Positions 31,793-40,534 of a stretch of DNA of 64,000 bases are shown one piece after another. Position numbers and translations under genes: made by a program. Source of the DNA: Arthrobacter sp. V1I7. Its GTDB lineage: Bacteria; Actinomycetota; Actinomycetes; Actinomycetales; Micrococcaceae. The stretch is from NCBI RefSeq assembly GCF_030817015.1, contig NZ_JAUSYS010000001.1:1860001-1924000 (forward strand). Reading direction: 5' to 3'. Position 1 is the first letter of the stretch, and the number at the start of each line of letters is the position of its first letter. The notes under the pieces are model-generated. The model did no database searches and was not told where the DNA came from. It saw only the letters and a program-made list of their open reading frames with translations.

Positions 31793-33997
31793 ATGGCCCA
31801 GGTCCCTTCCGGCGTGCCGGCGCATGATGAGCCCTTCCAGCTGTCGCTGCTCTCCGGCTTCCCAAGCTCCTCCACTGCCGCTGCGACCTCCGGACCTGCC
31901 CTCGCCGCCGAACTGCCGGTGGCGCGGGTGCTGATCGAGTCATCCCTCCCGCACCTGGACCGGCCCTTCGACTACAGCGTCCCCGCGGACCTCGACGCCG
32001 CGGCCCGGCCCGGTGTGCGCCTGAAGGTCAAATTCAATGGCCAGGAACTTCCCGGCTACCTGTTGGAGCGGGTCGCGGAATCCGACGCGGGCCACGCCCT
32101 CGTGCCGGTGCACCAAGTCGTTTCGCCGGTCCCCGTTCTTATGCCCGCCGTTGCGGAGCTCGCCGGGCGCGTGGCGGCCCGTTACGCCGGAACCACCAGC
32201 GACGTCCTGCGCGTCGCAGTGCCGCCGCGGATGGCGAAACTGGAAAAGGAATTCGCTCCGGACGGTCACCTGGACCCCGCCCTGTTTGCGGACGCCGGGG
32301 CTGACGGCGGTGCCGGAGCGGCAATTCCTGCCGGCCTGGAGGCCTCCAGCTGGGCGGGTTACCGCAACGGTCCCGCGTTCCTCCAGCATCTCTGCGCGGG
32401 GGAGTCGCCCCGGGCCGTGCTGGCCGCGCTCCAGGGCTACGGCGCCGGGGGCTGGCCCCGGATGATCGCCGAGGCGGTCGCTGCCGTCCGTCTGTCCGGC
32501 CGGGGCGCCGTCGTGGTGGTGCCCGACTACCGGGACCTGGACCGGGTGGAAGCGGCCCTGCTGGATCTCCTGCCCGCCGGGGACGTCGCCCGGCTCACCG
32601 CCGACGACGGCCCGACACCGCGCTACCGGAGCTACCTGCGGATCCTCAGTGGGGCCGCCGGAGTCGCCGTCGGCACCCGCTCCGCCGCGTACGCGCCGGT
32701 CCACAACCTTGGTCTCGTGGTCTGCTGGGACGACGGCGACGACCTGCACATCGAGCAGCGCTCACCGTACGCCCACGCCCGCGAGGTCCTACTGCTCCGT
32801 GCCGGCCAGGAGGGGGCAGCCTGCCTGCTCGCAGGACATACCCGCAGCACCGAAACGCAGCGGCTCGTCGCCTCCGGCTGGGCGTGGCCCGTCGAGGCGG
32901 ACCGCACCGTGGTGCGCCGCACCGTTCCGCGGGTGCAGAACACCGCGGACAGCTTCGAGCTGGAGCGCGACCCGCTGGCCCGGGTCGCCCGCCTTCCCGG
33001 CGCAGCCTGGCGGGCTGCCAAGGAGGGCCTGGAACGCGGGCCCGTCCTCGTCCAGGTAGCCCGCGCCGGCTACGCCCCCTCGCTGGCCTGCGAGACCTGC
33101 CGCGAACCCGCCCGGTGCACCGCCTGCAGCGGTCCGCTGGCGATTGCGGGGTCCACCGGTAACTCCGCCGTGCCGCAATGCCGCTGGTGCTCGGCGCCGG
33201 CTCCGGCCTGGCGCTGCAGCACCTGCCACGGGATCCGGCTCCGGCGGGGCGCCACGGGGGCACTCCGCACGGCAGAGGAACTCGGCCGCGCGTTTCCAGG
33301 CACACCCGTTCTCACCTCCTCCGGCGACCGGGTGCTGGCCGCCGTCCCGGACACGAAGGCGCTCGTCGTGGCGACCGTCGGGGCGGAACCGGTCGCCGCC
33401 GGCGGTTACGCTGCCGCCCTGCTGCTCGACGGCGACTCGCTGCTGCGCCGCGAAAACCTCCGGGCCGGGGAAGACGCCGTCCGCCGCTGGTTCAACGCCG
33501 CGGCCCTCGTCCGGCCTGCCGCCGAGCGGGGCCTTGTGGTCATCACCGCGGACGACACCGCTGGCGTGGGCGCCCTGCTGCGCTGGGATCCCGCCGGCTA
33601 CGCGCAGCGGGAACTGGCGTTGCGGCAGGAGCTGCAACTGCCCCCGGCCGTGCGGATAGCCTCCGTCACCGGCGGCCGGACCGCCGTCGGACACTTCATC
33701 CAGGCCGTCGAGCAGCGGCTGGGCGGGCAGGGGATCGTGCTGCGGGCCGCCGGACCGGCACCACTCGTCCTCGCGGCCGGGCCAGGCGCCGGGACAGGCA
33801 CCGGGGCAGGCGCCGGATCCGGCGGTGCCGTGAAGGCCGCGGCCCGGGCCGGTGAAGACGTCCGCACCCTGCTGTTCATTCCGTATGCCCAGGCCGGGGA
33901 TGCCACCAGGGTGATGCGTGCGGTGAAGGCCGCGGCGGCCGCGAAACGCAGCGACGACCCGGTCCAGCTGCGCCTGGACGGGGTCGACGTCCTCTAG
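31793..33997 (+). CDS. priA: Primosomal protein N' (PriA), ATPase-degenerate form
   Basis: Replication-restart protein of 734 residues. The N-terminal 3'-DNA-binding domain includes VRVLIESSLPHLDRPFDY-like sequence (VARVLIESSLPHLDRPFDYS). The zinc-binding Cys cluster is intact at about 433-484 (CETCREPARCTAC, then CRWCSAPAPAWRCSTC). The helicase core is degenerate: no Walker A GxGKT is seen, and the DEEH box position reads WDDGDDLH near residue 312. Loss of ATPase motifs is usual in actinobacterial PriA, so it probably acts as a structural restart factor. The ATG at 31793 has GGAGGT at 31779-31784; the in-frame GTG at 31787 overlaps that site. Confidence 0.9.
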   Translation: MAQVPSGVPAHDEPFQLSLLSGFPSSSTAAATSGPALAAELPVARVLIESSLPHLDRPFDYSVPADLDAAARPGVRLKVKFNGQELPGYLLERVAESDAGHALVPVHQVVSPVPVLMPAVAELAGRVAARYAGTTSDVLRVAVPPRMAKLEKEFAPDGHLDPALFADAGADGGAGAAIPAGLEASSWAGYRNGPAFLQHLCAGESPRAVLAALQGYGAGGWPRMIAEAVAAVRLSGRGAVVVVPDYRDLDRVEAALLDLLPAGDVARLTADDGPTPRYRSYLRILSGAAGVAVGTRSAAYAPVHNLGLVVCWDDGDDLHIEQRSPYAHAREVLLLRAGQEGAACLLAGHTRSTETQRLVASGWAWPVEADRTVVRRTVPRVQNTADSFELERDPLARVARLPGAAWRAAKEGLERGPVLVQVARAGYAPSLACETCREPARCTACSGPLAIAGSTGNSAVPQCRWCSAPAPAWRCSTCHGIRLRRGATGALRTAEELGRAFPGTPVLTSSGDRVLAAVPDTKALVVATVGAEPVAAGGYAAALLLDGDSLLRRENLRAGEDAVRRWFNAAALVRPAAERGLVVITADDTAGVGALLRWDPAGYAQRELALRQELQLPPAVRIASVTGGRTAVGHFIQAVEQRLGGQGIVLRAAGPAPLVLAAGPGAGTGTGAGAGSGGAVKAAARAGEDVRTLLFIPYAQAGDATRVMRAVKAAAAAKRSDDPVQLRLDGVDVL

Positions 33998-34440
33998 GAC
34001 GTTCCCGGTGGGTCAGCATTGTTTCCTGACTGGTTCTTCCGGCGCTGGCGCAGCAAGCCGGTGACCGGCCCCGCCCTCACAGCGCCTGAAGCCCTGTCGG
34101 GTGCTGGCATCTTCAGCCCGGAACCGCACGGCTGAGGCGCTGGCGACACCATCGCCGGACGGGCCGACTCCAGGACCACGGGGATTGCATGGTTGTGCCC
34201 GCTCGCCGCCCATTCGCCGCAAATGGCCGGAATGGCGGTCCTATTGCGGCCATCTATGGCAAATGGGTGCTCCGCGGAGTCCGGCCCTACTCGTGGACGT
34301 GCCGGCAAGTACCCCCTCGCCTTAGGTGTCAGGTCGGCGTTGATATGCGAACGGCGCCCTGTTCACAACCTCCGGGAGGAACTACCTGCAGGACAGTTCC
34401 CGGCCGTCAGGCTTGCTGACGGTTTGGTTCTTCGGGGCGG
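33998..34440 (+). other. Gene-free convergent gap between priA and the glycosyltransferase
   Basis: About 440 bp without a supportable gene. Open frames here have weak codon bias and no recognised domain. A hairpin CCGTCAG/CTGACGG with a 5-nt loop (34405-34423) followed by TTTGGTT could end transcription from priA. In related actinobacteria fmt commonly follows priA; it is not present here. Confidence 0.5.
34405..34429 (+). terminator. Candidate terminator at the priA / glycosyltransferase convergence
   Basis: A perfect 7-bp stem with a 5-nt loop is followed by TTTGGTT on the plus strand. It is about 410 nt beyond the priA stop and 18 nt before the end of the glycosyltransferase gene, so it could serve plus-strand transcripts. 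Confidence 0.45.
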
Positions 34441-35580
34441 CTATCTCCGTCCCGGCTCTTTCCGGGGTCCGGGGCGCCGTTGCTGCGGGAGCGTTCGCTT
34501 GGAACGGCCCCGGCGAAGTGCCGCGGCCTCTTCGGCAGCTACAAGCAGCCTTCGCGCGGACTCGTCCCAGCTGAAGTCGGCCGCGCGTTCCACCGAACGG
34601 CGTGAGCGTTGCTTCCAGATCTCCGGTTCCTCCAGTTTGCGCACCGCCGCCGAGAATTCAGCCGGGGAGTCCGGGTGGACATAGCTGACCGCGTCGCCGC
34701 CGACCTCGCGGAAGATCGGGATGTCACTGGCGATCACGGGCGTGCCGTGGGACATGGCTTCGACGAGGGGCAGCCCGTAGCCTTCCGCCCGGGAGAGGCT
34801 GATCAGGGCGGTGGTGCGGGCCAGCATAGCCTCGTACTCGGCGTCCGTTACGCCGTTGTGGAACACGATCCTGGCGCCGGCCGGGGCCAGGGCTTCCAGC
34901 TCCGCGCGGCGCTCGGGCGTGATGCGGCTGAGCAGGTGCAGCGTGAGGTCGGGCAGTTCGGCCATGCCCCGGATCATCGTCTCCACGTTCTTGTAGGGCA
35001 TGAACGATCCCATGTAGAGCAGCGTCTTGTCCGTCCCGGCTCCGGGATCACGGGGACTGTGGCCGGACTGCGGGGCGTTGCCCACGATCCGCACCGGGCG
35101 CCTGGTGAGCCGGTATTTGGAGATCAGCGCCGCTGTCGTGGAGCTGATGGTCGCGACGACGTCGGCCCGGTTCAGCAGGAGCCGCTGGGGCCAGTAGGCC
35201 TTATGGTACAGGCGCCACAGGATCCGTACCGGCGCCGGGAGGAAGCCGGGCGGGGCGGGGTGCTCGTAGTAGATCAGGTCGTGCAGCGTCAGGACGAGGG
35301 CGTATTTCCGGCCCCAGCTCCCCATCGTCTGCATCGGGCACACGACGACGTCGGCGCCGAGTTTGTTGATCCGGCCGGCGACGAACAGCTCGGCCGGGGA
35401 CAGCGGGCTGTTGATCAGCGTATACGGAACATCCGGCAACAGGGCCAGCTGCCGGACGTCACTGACCAGCATGGAAACGTCCGCGATCCGGGCCGTGGCG
35501 GCGATGAGGCTCGCACCGTAGCGGCTGATCCCGTCGTGGTGGTCCAGGCGGGTGAAGCGGGCATCAATGAGGATTTTCAC
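34441..35580 (-). CDS. Family 4-type glycosyltransferase
   Basis: A 379-residue GT-B glycosyltransferase. The N-terminal acceptor domain begins MKILIDARFTRLDHHDGISRYG. The C-terminal donor domain has LLYMGSFMPYKNVETMIRG and the GT4 signature SRAEGYGLPLVEAMSHGTPVIA with the E-x7-E pattern. It has no signal peptide and is probably a cytoplasmic enzyme working at the membrane. The substrate is unknown; an envelope glycan or lipid is likely. It starts with GTG and overlaps the stop of the hydrolase gene upstream (GTGA), so the two are coupled. Confidence 0.85.
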   Translation of the reverse strand: MKILIDARFTRLDHHDGISRYGASLIAATARIADVSMLVSDVRQLALLPDVPYTLINSPLSPAELFVAGRINKLGADVVVCPMQTMGSWGRKYALVLTLHDLIYYEHPAPPGFLPAPVRILWRLYHKAYWPQRLLLNRADVVATISSTTAALISKYRLTRRPVRIVGNAPQSGHSPRDPGAGTDKTLLYMGSFMPYKNVETMIRGMAELPDLTLHLLSRITPERRAELEALAPAGARIVFHNGVTDAEYEAMLARTTALISLSRAEGYGLPLVEAMSHGTPVIASDIPIFREVGGDAVSYVHPDSPAEFSAAVRKLEEPEIWKQRSRRSVERAADFSWDESARRLLVAAEEAAALRRGRSKRTLPQQRRPGPRKEPGRR

Positions 35581-36503
35581 GCGGTGTGGTCCTTCACGAA
35601 GCGGCGGATGAAGCCGGCGGCGGGCTCCGGAGTTTCATAGTGGATCAGGTGCCCGACGCCGGGGATCACGTCGAGGTGGCCGTCCGGCAGCAGGGCGAGG
35701 AGTTTGTGCTGGTCCGCGAGGGCGGCGATCTCGTCCTGTTCGCCGGCGATGAGGAGGACCGGCAGGGTGAGCCGGCCGGCGACCTCCGCGACGTTGTTCC
35801 CCACGGAGGCCTTGAACGCTTCCAGCAGGCTGTCGCGGTTGGCGAAGGCGGAGAAATAGGCGCTGTGTTGGGCGTGGACGAAACGCCGCAATGCCTTGTC
35901 CGGGGTCTTGGCCATTGCCTCGCTCATCACGCGGACGATCAGCCGGCTGCGCAGCAGGGCTTGCCCGAGCCGCCGCGGGAGCCGGGCAGCGGCCTCGTAA
36001 TAGAGGATGGCAAGCTTCGTCATCAGTCCCTTGGCGCCCTCGAGGGCAGGGGCCGCGATGGGATTGATGAGGATCAGCCCGGCGACGGCCCCCGGGTTGG
36101 CCGCCACGAAATGGCCCGCGACGATCGACCCGAACGAGTGGCCGAGCAGCACCGTCTCCGGGCCCAGGTCCAGCGCGGCCATGAGCTCGGCGATGAAGCG
36201 TCCGTAGCGTTCCACGCTGTGTTCGTCTGCCTCGAACGCCGCGGAGCCTCCGAAGCCAGGGAGGTCGGGCATGATCAGGCGCATCTCGGGGAGCTGGTCG
36301 GCCACCCGGAGCAGGCCGTGGTGGTCACCTCGGAAGCCATGGATCACCAGGATCGTCCTGGTTTCGGGCGTGACGCGGAGCGGTTCGTAGCTCCAGCACG
36401 CCACGCGCGCGCCGCCCAGGACCACTTCGGCGGGTACGGTGCGTCGCTCGAGGTCGCTGCTGAACAGGGGCGTAGGGGAGGACTCGGTGTCCACGGTGTC
36501 CAT
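35577..36503 (-). CDS. Alpha/beta hydrolase
   Basis: A 308-residue alpha/beta hydrolase. The oxyanion region is TILVIHGFRGDHHG, the nucleophile elbow is GHSFGS, the acid is probably in AGEQDEIAAL, and the His is in PGVGHLIHYE. No signal peptide is visible. I chose the ATG at 36503 because the frame upstream of it reads through the 5' gap and the aldo/keto reductase gene with poor sequence quality. The substrate is unknown. It sits between the reductase (11-bp gap) and the glycosyltransferase (overlap), probably as one transcript. Confidence 0.85.
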   Translation of the reverse strand: MDTVDTESSPTPLFSSDLERRTVPAEVVLGGARVACWSYEPLRVTPETRTILVIHGFRGDHHGLLRVADQLPEMRLIMPDLPGFGGSAAFEADEHSVERYGRFIAELMAALDLGPETVLLGHSFGSIVAGHFVAANPGAVAGLILINPIAAPALEGAKGLMTKLAILYYEAAARLPRRLGQALLRSRLIVRVMSEAMAKTPDKALRRFVHAQHSAYFSAFANRDSLLEAFKASVGNNVAEVAGRLTLPVLLIAGEQDEIAALADQHKLLALLPDGHLDVIPGVGHLIHYETPEPAAGFIRRFVKDHTA

Positions 36504-36514
36504 TCGGTTGGGTC

Positions 36515-37384
36515 CTAGTTGACGTTGTCGGGGTGGGAGCCGGTGCGGAAACCGCGGTCCACCGCTGCGATGTCGGCAAGATCCGTGGCGGAGAGTTCGA
36601 AGTCGAACACCGCCCGGTTTTCCCGGATCCGGTCGGAGGAGCTGGCCTTGGGAATCGTGATGTTGTCCAGCTGAAGATGCCAACGAAGGATGATCTGGGC
36701 CGGCGTGCGCCGATGTTCGGCGGCCAGGGACAGAATCACCGGGTCGTGGAGCACCTGTCCCCGGCCCAGCGGGCTCCAGGCCTCCGTGCGGATGCCGAGT
36801 GCGTCGTGTTTCTTCCGCAGCTCAGCCTGCTGCAGCCAGGGGTGCAGCTCAACCTGGTTGACGGCCGGGACCACTTCCGCGGTCTCCATCAGCCGGTCCA
36901 GATGGTCGGCTTGGAAGTTTGACACGCCGATCGCCCGGACCTTGCCCTCATGGTAGAGCGTTTCCATGGCGCGGTAGCTTTCCGGAAACAGCCCTTTCCG
37001 GGGGCAGGGCCAATGGATCAGGTATAGGTCGATGTACTCCAGTCCCAGGTTGGCCATGGATGTATGGAACGCCCGCAGCGTCGCGTCGTATCCGTGATCG
37101 TCGTTCCAGACCTTGGTGCTGACGAAGAGGTCCTCGCGGGACAGGGCGGGGAACAATTCGCCGGACCCGCCACCGGCTCGCTCGGACCCGGCGAGGCCGC
37201 CGATGGCCCTGCCGACTCCGCTTTCGTTGCCGTACATGGCTGCGGTGTCAAAGTGCCGGTAGCCGGCTTCCAGTGCCATGGTCACCAGCCCGGTGGCCTT
37301 CCCGGGCGGGACCTTGTAGAGCCCGAATCCCAGCCGGTCGATCAGCACGCCGTTGTTCAGGGTCGTCCGGGGGGAGATTCTCAT
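36515..37384 (-). CDS. Aldo/keto reductase
   Basis: NADPH-dependent reductase of about 289 residues with the AKR catalytic tetrad visible: Asp and Tyr in GYRHFDTAAMYGNE, Lys in FVSTKVWND, and His in YLIHWPCP. The cofactor-binding C-terminal half has ELHPWLQQAEL and TIPKASSSDRIRENRAV. It resembles 2,5-diketo-gluconate reductase-type enzymes, but the substrate cannot be read from the sequence. The start is uncertain: ATG 37384 gives MRISPRTTLNNG, and ATG 37402 is six codons upstream. Neither has a good ribosome-binding site. Confidence 0.88.
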   Translation of the reverse strand: MRISPRTTLNNGVLIDRLGFGLYKVPPGKATGLVTMALEAGYRHFDTAAMYGNESGVGRAIGGLAGSERAGGGSGELFPALSREDLFVSTKVWNDDHGYDATLRAFHTSMANLGLEYIDLYLIHWPCPRKGLFPESYRAMETLYHEGKVRAIGVSNFQADHLDRLMETAEVVPAVNQVELHPWLQQAELRKKHDALGIRTEAWSPLGRGQVLHDPVILSLAAEHRRTPAQIILRWHLQLDNITIPKASSSDRIRENRAVFDFELSATDLADIAAVDRGFRTGSHPDNVN

Positions 37385-37465
37385 AGCAACGACTCTACCC
37401 ATTGCCCCGGCCGCGCCGCCGCGGACAGGCCGTCGCGGACCCCCACGTCGCTGCCTGTCCGCCGG

Positions 37466-38425
37466 TCAGGAGACGCCGTCGAACCGTACCAGCCGCCGGG
37501 CGCTGGCCTCATCGAGGATCAGGTCCGTGGCCAGACCGGCGGCGAGCGCCCCGCGCAGCCCGTTGATCTTGGACGCCCCGGATACCACGCAGATCCGCCG
37601 CCGGACCTGGCGCAGCTGCGCGATGTCCGGCCCGGTGGACCGCTCGTTGAGGACGATTCCGTCCGAGGAACCGTCCGCGCGGAAGAACACGGTCGCCACG
37701 TCACCGACGACGTCGGAGCTGGCCAGGATGTCCAGGTCGTCCTCGTCGAGGTAGCCGCCCGCATAGACGTGGCTGGGGTAGTCGGCGTCGACGGATCCGA
37801 CGCCGAAGATGGCGATGCTCATCCGGGCCTGCATTGCCAGAATGCGCTGCACACTTCGCTCATTCCACATCGCCTTCTTTGTTGCGGCGTGGTCAAAAAA
37901 CGCGGGCACCGGGAACTGCTCCACCCGTGCCCCGTACGCGCTGCCGAAGCGGCGCATGATGTCCGAGGCGTAGGTGATGCCGGTGGTCTGCATGTTTCCG
38001 GCCCCGTTGAGCTGGACGATCACGCTGTCATGGGTGATCTTCCGGGTCAGATGCCGGCTGACCGCGCTCAGGGTTGAGCCCCAGGCGACACCGATGATGG
38101 CGTTCGAATCCACGAGCGGGCCGATGGTGCGGGCCGCCTGCATGGCCACTCTGTCCAGTGTTTCCGCCTCATTGAGAGTGTCGACCACTGGAACGACATG
38201 AACGTCCACCTTGTACTCGGCCCGGATCATGTGCTCCAGCTCGGGGCCGGTGTCCAGCGGATTGCGGATCTGGACCTGCACCAGACCGGATTCCCGCGCC
38301 GAGGAGAGCAGCCGGGACACGGTCGACCGGGAGGTCCGGAGTTCCCGCGCGATCGCGTCCATGGTCAGGTCCTGGAGGTAGTACAGCTGGGCGGCGCGGA
38401 GGGCGTCGGACTGGCGTGAACTCAA
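37466..38425 (-). CDS. SorC/DeoR-type sugar-binding transcriptional regulator
   Basis: A regulator of about 319 residues with an N-terminal helix-turn-helix (LTMDAIARELRTSRSTVSRLL) and a C-terminal SorC effector domain (IIGVAWGSTLSAVSRHL, then VVSGASKINGLRGAL). Such proteins usually sense phosphorylated sugars or polyols. I start at the TTG at 38425, giving fM-SSRQSDALRAAQLYYL, with GGAAGA 7 nt upstream; the GTG at 38446 is possible but lies inside the palindrome. It is divergent from glpD, so glycerol or glycerol-3-phosphate control is a reasonable inference. It could also act on the hydrolase/reductase group. Confidence 0.88.
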   Translation of the reverse strand: MSSRQSDALRAAQLYYLQDLTMDAIARELRTSRSTVSRLLSSARESGLVQVQIRNPLDTGPELEHMIRAEYKVDVHVVPVVDTLNEAETLDRVAMQAARTIGPLVDSNAIIGVAWGSTLSAVSRHLTRKITHDSVIVQLNGAGNMQTTGITYASDIMRRFGSAYGARVEQFPVPAFFDHAATKKAMWNERSVQRILAMQARMSIAIFGVGSVDADYPSHVYAGGYLDEDDLDILASSDVVGDVATVFFRADGSSDGIVLNERSTGPDIAQLRQVRRRICVVSGASKINGLRGALAAGLATDLILDEASARRLVRFDGVS

Positions 38426-38441
38426 TTCGGATCTTCCGTTC

Positions 38442-38455
38442 TGCACGTTTGTGCA
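38442..38455 (+). promoter_or_regulatory. Perfect palindrome, candidate operator of the SorC regulator
   Basis: TGCACGTTTGTGCA has 5-bp perfect arms and a 4-bp centre. It lies in the 127-bp divergent gap between the regulator and glpD, 16 nt from the regulator start and just upstream of the candidate glpD -35. The position fits autoregulation together with control of the glycerol genes. Confidence 0.45.
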
Positions 38456-38461
38456 TAGAGC

Positions 38462-38491
38462 TTGACTCCATTTTCCATTATTCCAAACAAT
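38462..38491 (+). promoter_or_regulatory. Candidate promoter of glpD
   Basis: TTGACT (38462-38467) and AACAAT (38486-38491) are 18 bp apart in the only AT-rich part of the gap. The predicted start is near 38498, about 55 nt upstream of the likely TTG start of glpD. Confidence 0.4.
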
Positions 38492-38552
38492 AGTCTTGAA
38501 CGGCGACGCGCCACGGGGCGCGCCGCGCAGAGCCAAACCCAAGGGAGCAGTT

Positions 38553-40377
38553 TTGGGACAGAAGGATTCAGCCCGCAACCACCGGCCGGCAAGCACCCGC
38601 GCGCCGGTGCAGAGGCTGCGGATGCGACCGAAGGCCCAGGTGCTGATCATCGGCGGCGGAATCAACGGAGTGGGCACGTTCCGGGACCTTTCCCTGCAGG
38701 GCGTGGATGTAGCGCTCGTGGAGCGCGGCGATTACTGCCAGGGCGCCAGCGGTGCCTCCTCGCACATGATTCATGGCGGCATCCGGTACCTCGAAAACGG
38801 GGAGTTCCGGCTGGTCCGGGAATCTGTGGTCGAGCGCAACCGGCTGCTGCGCATCGCTCCGCATTACGTCAAACCGTTGCAGACCACGATCCCCGTTTTC
38901 AGCACCTTTTCCGGCGTCCTGGCGGCGCCGCTTCGTTTCCTGACCCACAAGCAGCAGGGTGCACCCAAGGAGCGCGGCGCCTTCCTGATCAAGCTGGGAC
39001 TGAGCCTTTATGACTTCTTCTCCCGCGACGGCGGAACGGTACCCCGCCACCAGTTCCGCGGGCGCAAGCGGGCCCTGGCGGAGCTGCCGCGGCTGCATCC
39101 GGGCATCAAATATGCCGCCACGTACTTCGACGCTTCCGTCCACAACCCGGAGCGGCTCACCCTCGACGTGCTGCAGGACGGCGAACGGGCCGGCGGTTCC
39201 GGGGGCACGGCCCGCGCCAGCAACTACGTCTCGCTCGATTCGATGGAAGGAGCGGCCGGTTCCGGGCCCGGCAGTACGGTCCGGCTCCGCGACGAACTTA
39301 CCGGGGAGCTCTTCGACTTCAGCGCGGACGTAATCGTCAACACCACGGGCGCCTGGGTCGATCTGACCAATGAAGCCCTGGGTGCGGCGTCCTCCTTCAT
39401 GGGCGGCACCAAGGGATCGCATATCGTCCTGGACCACCCGGAGCTGCTCGCGGCCTGCAACGGCCGCGAAATCTTCTTTGAGCACAACCGACGGACGGAT
39501 TGTGCTGATCTACCCGATGGGGGACCGGGTCCTGGTCGGAACCACGGACGTCGACGCGGACATGGCCGAGGAAGCTGTCTGCACGGAGTCCGAGATCGAC
39601 TATTTCTTTGACCTGATCGGCCACGTTTTCCCCGACATCCAGGTGGACCGGGGACAGATCGTCTACACCTTCTCCGGGGTGCGTCCGCTGCCCAAGCACG
39701 ACGCGACCCAGCCGGGCTTCGTCAGCCGGGACTACCGCATCGAGCGTCGTTCGGCCCCGGCGCGGCTGGCCGGGGGAGCCGGCGGCAGCGGCGCCGTCGT
39801 GCTCAGCCTCGTCGGCGGAAAGTGGACCACCTTCCGCGCCCTGGCCGAGCACCTGAGTAACGACGTCCTCGCCGAACTCGGCATGGAGCGCAAGGTCTCG
39901 ACGGCGAAGCTCGCCATCGGCGGCGGCGCCGGATTCCCGGAAAGCGAGGACGGCGTCCAGCGCTGGATCAAGGAGCACATGTCGGACCGCCGCGACGCGG
40001 ACCGTACCGCCGGCCTGCTCACACGCTACGGCTCCCGCGCCGAGGACGTCATCCGCTTCCTGGACAGTGACAGTGACAGTGACAGCGGCAGCGCCGGCAG
40101 CGCCGACCGGCTGCTGCACTCCACCCGCGAACTCAGCGTCCGCGAACTCGAATTCATGGCACAGAACGAGCAGATCGGGCACCTGGTCGATGTCCTGATC
40201 CGCCGCACGTCCCTGGCGTTCCGGGGACTGGTGACCGGCGAGCTGCTGAACGAGGTTGCCGAAATCCTGTCCGGCCCGCTGGGCTGGGACACGGCAACGC
40301 GAGCCTCCGAGATCAGCCACGCTCAGGAGGTGCTCAAGCGGTTCCACGGAGTCCAGGTTCACAGCCTGGTCTCCTGA
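38553..40377 (+). pseudogene. glpD: Glycerol-3-phosphate dehydrogenase, broken by one frameshift
   Basis: FAD enzyme that oxidises glycerol-3-phosphate to dihydroxyacetone phosphate at the membrane. The first frame (38553 to the shift) has the FAD motif LIIGGGINGVGTFRDL and ASGASSHMIHGGIRYLENGE, and ends in EIFFEHN. The second frame continues exactly with DGRIVLIYPMGDRVLVGTTD and runs through VGGKWTTFRALAEH to the C-terminal domain at 40377. Removing one C of the CC at 39488-39489 restores a full protein of about 607 residues. Start TTG 38553 has AAGGGAG at 38541-38547. The C-terminal part also has a DSDSDSDSGS insertion coded by hexamer repeats. The cause is either an inactivating mutation or a sequence error. 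Confidence 0.88.
40063..40086 (+). repeat. Hexamer tandem repeat (4 units) in glpD
   Basis: GACAGT is repeated three times and followed by GACAGC, encoding DSDSDSDS in the C-terminal part of GlpD. GGCAGC-type units follow. A Ser/Asp run is unusual inside this enzyme and probably marks a tolerant surface loop. Confidence 0.8.
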
Positions 40378-40534
40378 CAAAACCTCGGCGCCCGGACGGG
40401 GGACGTCCGGGCGCCAGGACTGCGGGGCCCATGACGGGACCGGCGCAGTTGCCGGCCGGCGGCGCCCACACGCTGCCGGCCCAACAGCCCTTCAAATCGC
40501 GAGGGGCTGACAACAGAAAATAGAGGAGTCAAAG

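Noticed and set aside
34193-34684. A 163-codon plus-strand frame after priA
   Set aside because: Its second half is antisense to the glycosyltransferase, and it has no domain or ribosome-binding site.
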